Positions 63,166-64,000 of a DNA stretch of 64,000 nt are shown here, in pieces. The notes under the pieces were generated by a model. It saw nothing but the letters and a program-made list of their open reading frames with translations. It did no database searches and was not told the DNA's origin. Made by a program: the position numbers and the translations under genes. The DNA comes from Atrichornis clamosus (taxonomy: Eukaryota; Chordata; Aves; Passeriformes; Menuridae). The DNA is taken from NCBI GenBank assembly GCA_013400975.1, contig WBMZ01014153.1:248001-312000 (forward strand). The letters run 5' to 3'. The stretch's first letter is position 1, and every line of letters begins with the position of its first letter.

Positions 63166-64000
63166 TGACTGGCAAAGGTATCGGCAAAAACAAGTTTAAT
63201 ATAAAAATGAAAGCTCGACAAAGTTCATTGGCAAGCTTCACTCTATGTGCTTACTAGGTGGTTAAAGCACACCAAGGAAAAGCAAAAGTCCAAAATCAAT
63301 TAATTCAAACTGAAATAAACCCCAAACTATCTACATGGAGGCTGGGAGGGTGAGGGAGGAAAAGAAAAGTACAGGAAAGGGTAAGGATTAAAAGGAATAC
63401 AGAAGACACTCCTGTTGGTCACACGGTTCAGAGCAGACCCCTGTGCTAAACTAAGCCCGGACTTGACCAAGAATTTATGCCTAAAGGCCCAACAGCACTT
63501 AAACTTAACTTCAACTTAATAGCGCTTAATGGCACTTTAGTGATAAGTGAAGCTAAACAGTTTAGCAAAGGATTCATGGAGAATTTACTATATCACAACT
63601 TGCTTACAGGCCTGACTTACTACAAATTTAAACTACATAAGAATCGAGGAGATCAGCATTCCTGGTCCTTGTGCTATAGCATATTCACACTTGCATGCAC
63701 ACAGACATAAAGAGCCTGTACAAGACATATACCTATGAAAAACTCCCCTGAAATTCAGTGAAGTAATCACTTCAGATACCTTTGAACCTTCTCAGTGGGT
63801 GAAGGGTTGAGCCTTGAGGAGTCAGGGGTATCAGCCCCGGATCTGTCATCGTCATTTGGCGATCCTCTGAGTATAGCAATCTTGAAAGTTCAGTAACTCT
63901 GAGAGGTGTCCCAATTAGAGGGAGAATGCTGGTCACAGCCTGCTGTGGTCCAGCAGAGCTCAAAGGGCTTCACTTTGGACCACTCTTTATAGGATCACAA
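63166..64000 (-). mobile_element. LTR-retrotransposon (ERV) segment, cut by window end
   Basis: The last 835 bases differ in texture from upstream DNA. They match, as far as I can recall, a dispersed bird LTR element read on the minus strand. Minus-strand signals are a TATAAAG at 63985-63991 and an ATTAAA polyadenylation signal at 63195-63200. The element appears to end at a TG/CA-type terminus near 63166. Familiar plus-strand blocks are cactttagtgataagtgaagctaaac (63532), cacaacttgcttacaggcctgacttactaca (63595) and gagaggtgtcccaattagaggga (63900). The TATA-like motif is far from the poly(A) signal for a standard LTR. Either R is unusually long or part of this is internal leader. Frames of 63-77 codons are not genes. 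The 5' part continues beyond the window. Confidence 0.55.

Noticed and set aside
1..64000. CRISPR arrays, operons, phage or bacterial defence systems
   Set aside because: No regularly spaced direct repeats, no dense coding and no ribosome-binding-site pattern; the repeats present are vertebrate retroelements.

Overview
The window looks like non-coding nuclear DNA from a bird, most likely a passerine. It is visibly AT-rich, with no protein-coding gene, rRNA or functional tRNA that I can support. The avian call rests on the interspersed repeats. There are five CR1 LINE pieces, one of which ends in the diagnostic CR1 3' terminus. One SINE has a tRNA-Ile-derived head and a CR1-like tail, the architecture of the zebra finch TguSINE1 family. 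Several solo or fragmentary endogenous-retrovirus LTRs belong to families I recognise from bird genomes. Names of repeat families come from memory of their consensus sequences, not from a database search.

Layout: 1-9.2 kb is unannotated AT-rich DNA. A CR1 3' end lies at 9.2-9.8 kb. The SINE lies at 14.1 kb, between two GC-richer patches (13.1-13.4 and 16.1-16.5 kb) that could be regulatory or old repeat DNA. Two ERVL-type LTR pieces lie at 18.0 and 19.2-19.6 kb. A CpG-bearing ERV LTR plus leader lies on the minus strand at about 23.1-24.2 kb, and a longer CR1 piece with reverse-transcriptase remnants at 26.4-27.3 kb. From 27 to 45 kb the DNA is nearly repeat-free apart from low-complexity tracts and one CR1 tail at 39.6 kb. 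This part holds the only exon-like signal I found, at 36058-36153. From 45 to 50.4 kb there is a dense repeat cluster: a deleted CR1 with a TA microsatellite, a long LTR, another CR1 piece and an ERVL-type LTR, all on the plus strand. The 50.4-57.2 kb stretch is again plain. A small minisatellite abuts an inverted ERVL LTR fragment at 57.2-57.7 kb. The window ends inside a minus-strand LTR element from 63.2 kb.

I interpret this as part of a gene desert or a very large intron shaped by repeat insertion and decay. All open reading frames are short (at most 172 codons). The longest is antisense to a CR1 element, and the rest have the composition expected of chance ORFs in AT-rich DNA. I found no operon, CRISPR array, phage or novel biochemical system. 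The points most worth checking are the candidate 96-base exon, the oppositely oriented ERVL-LTR pair 38 kb apart, the inverted low-complexity pair around 34.6 and 39.4 kb, the GC-richer patches, and the repeat cluster at 45-50 kb.
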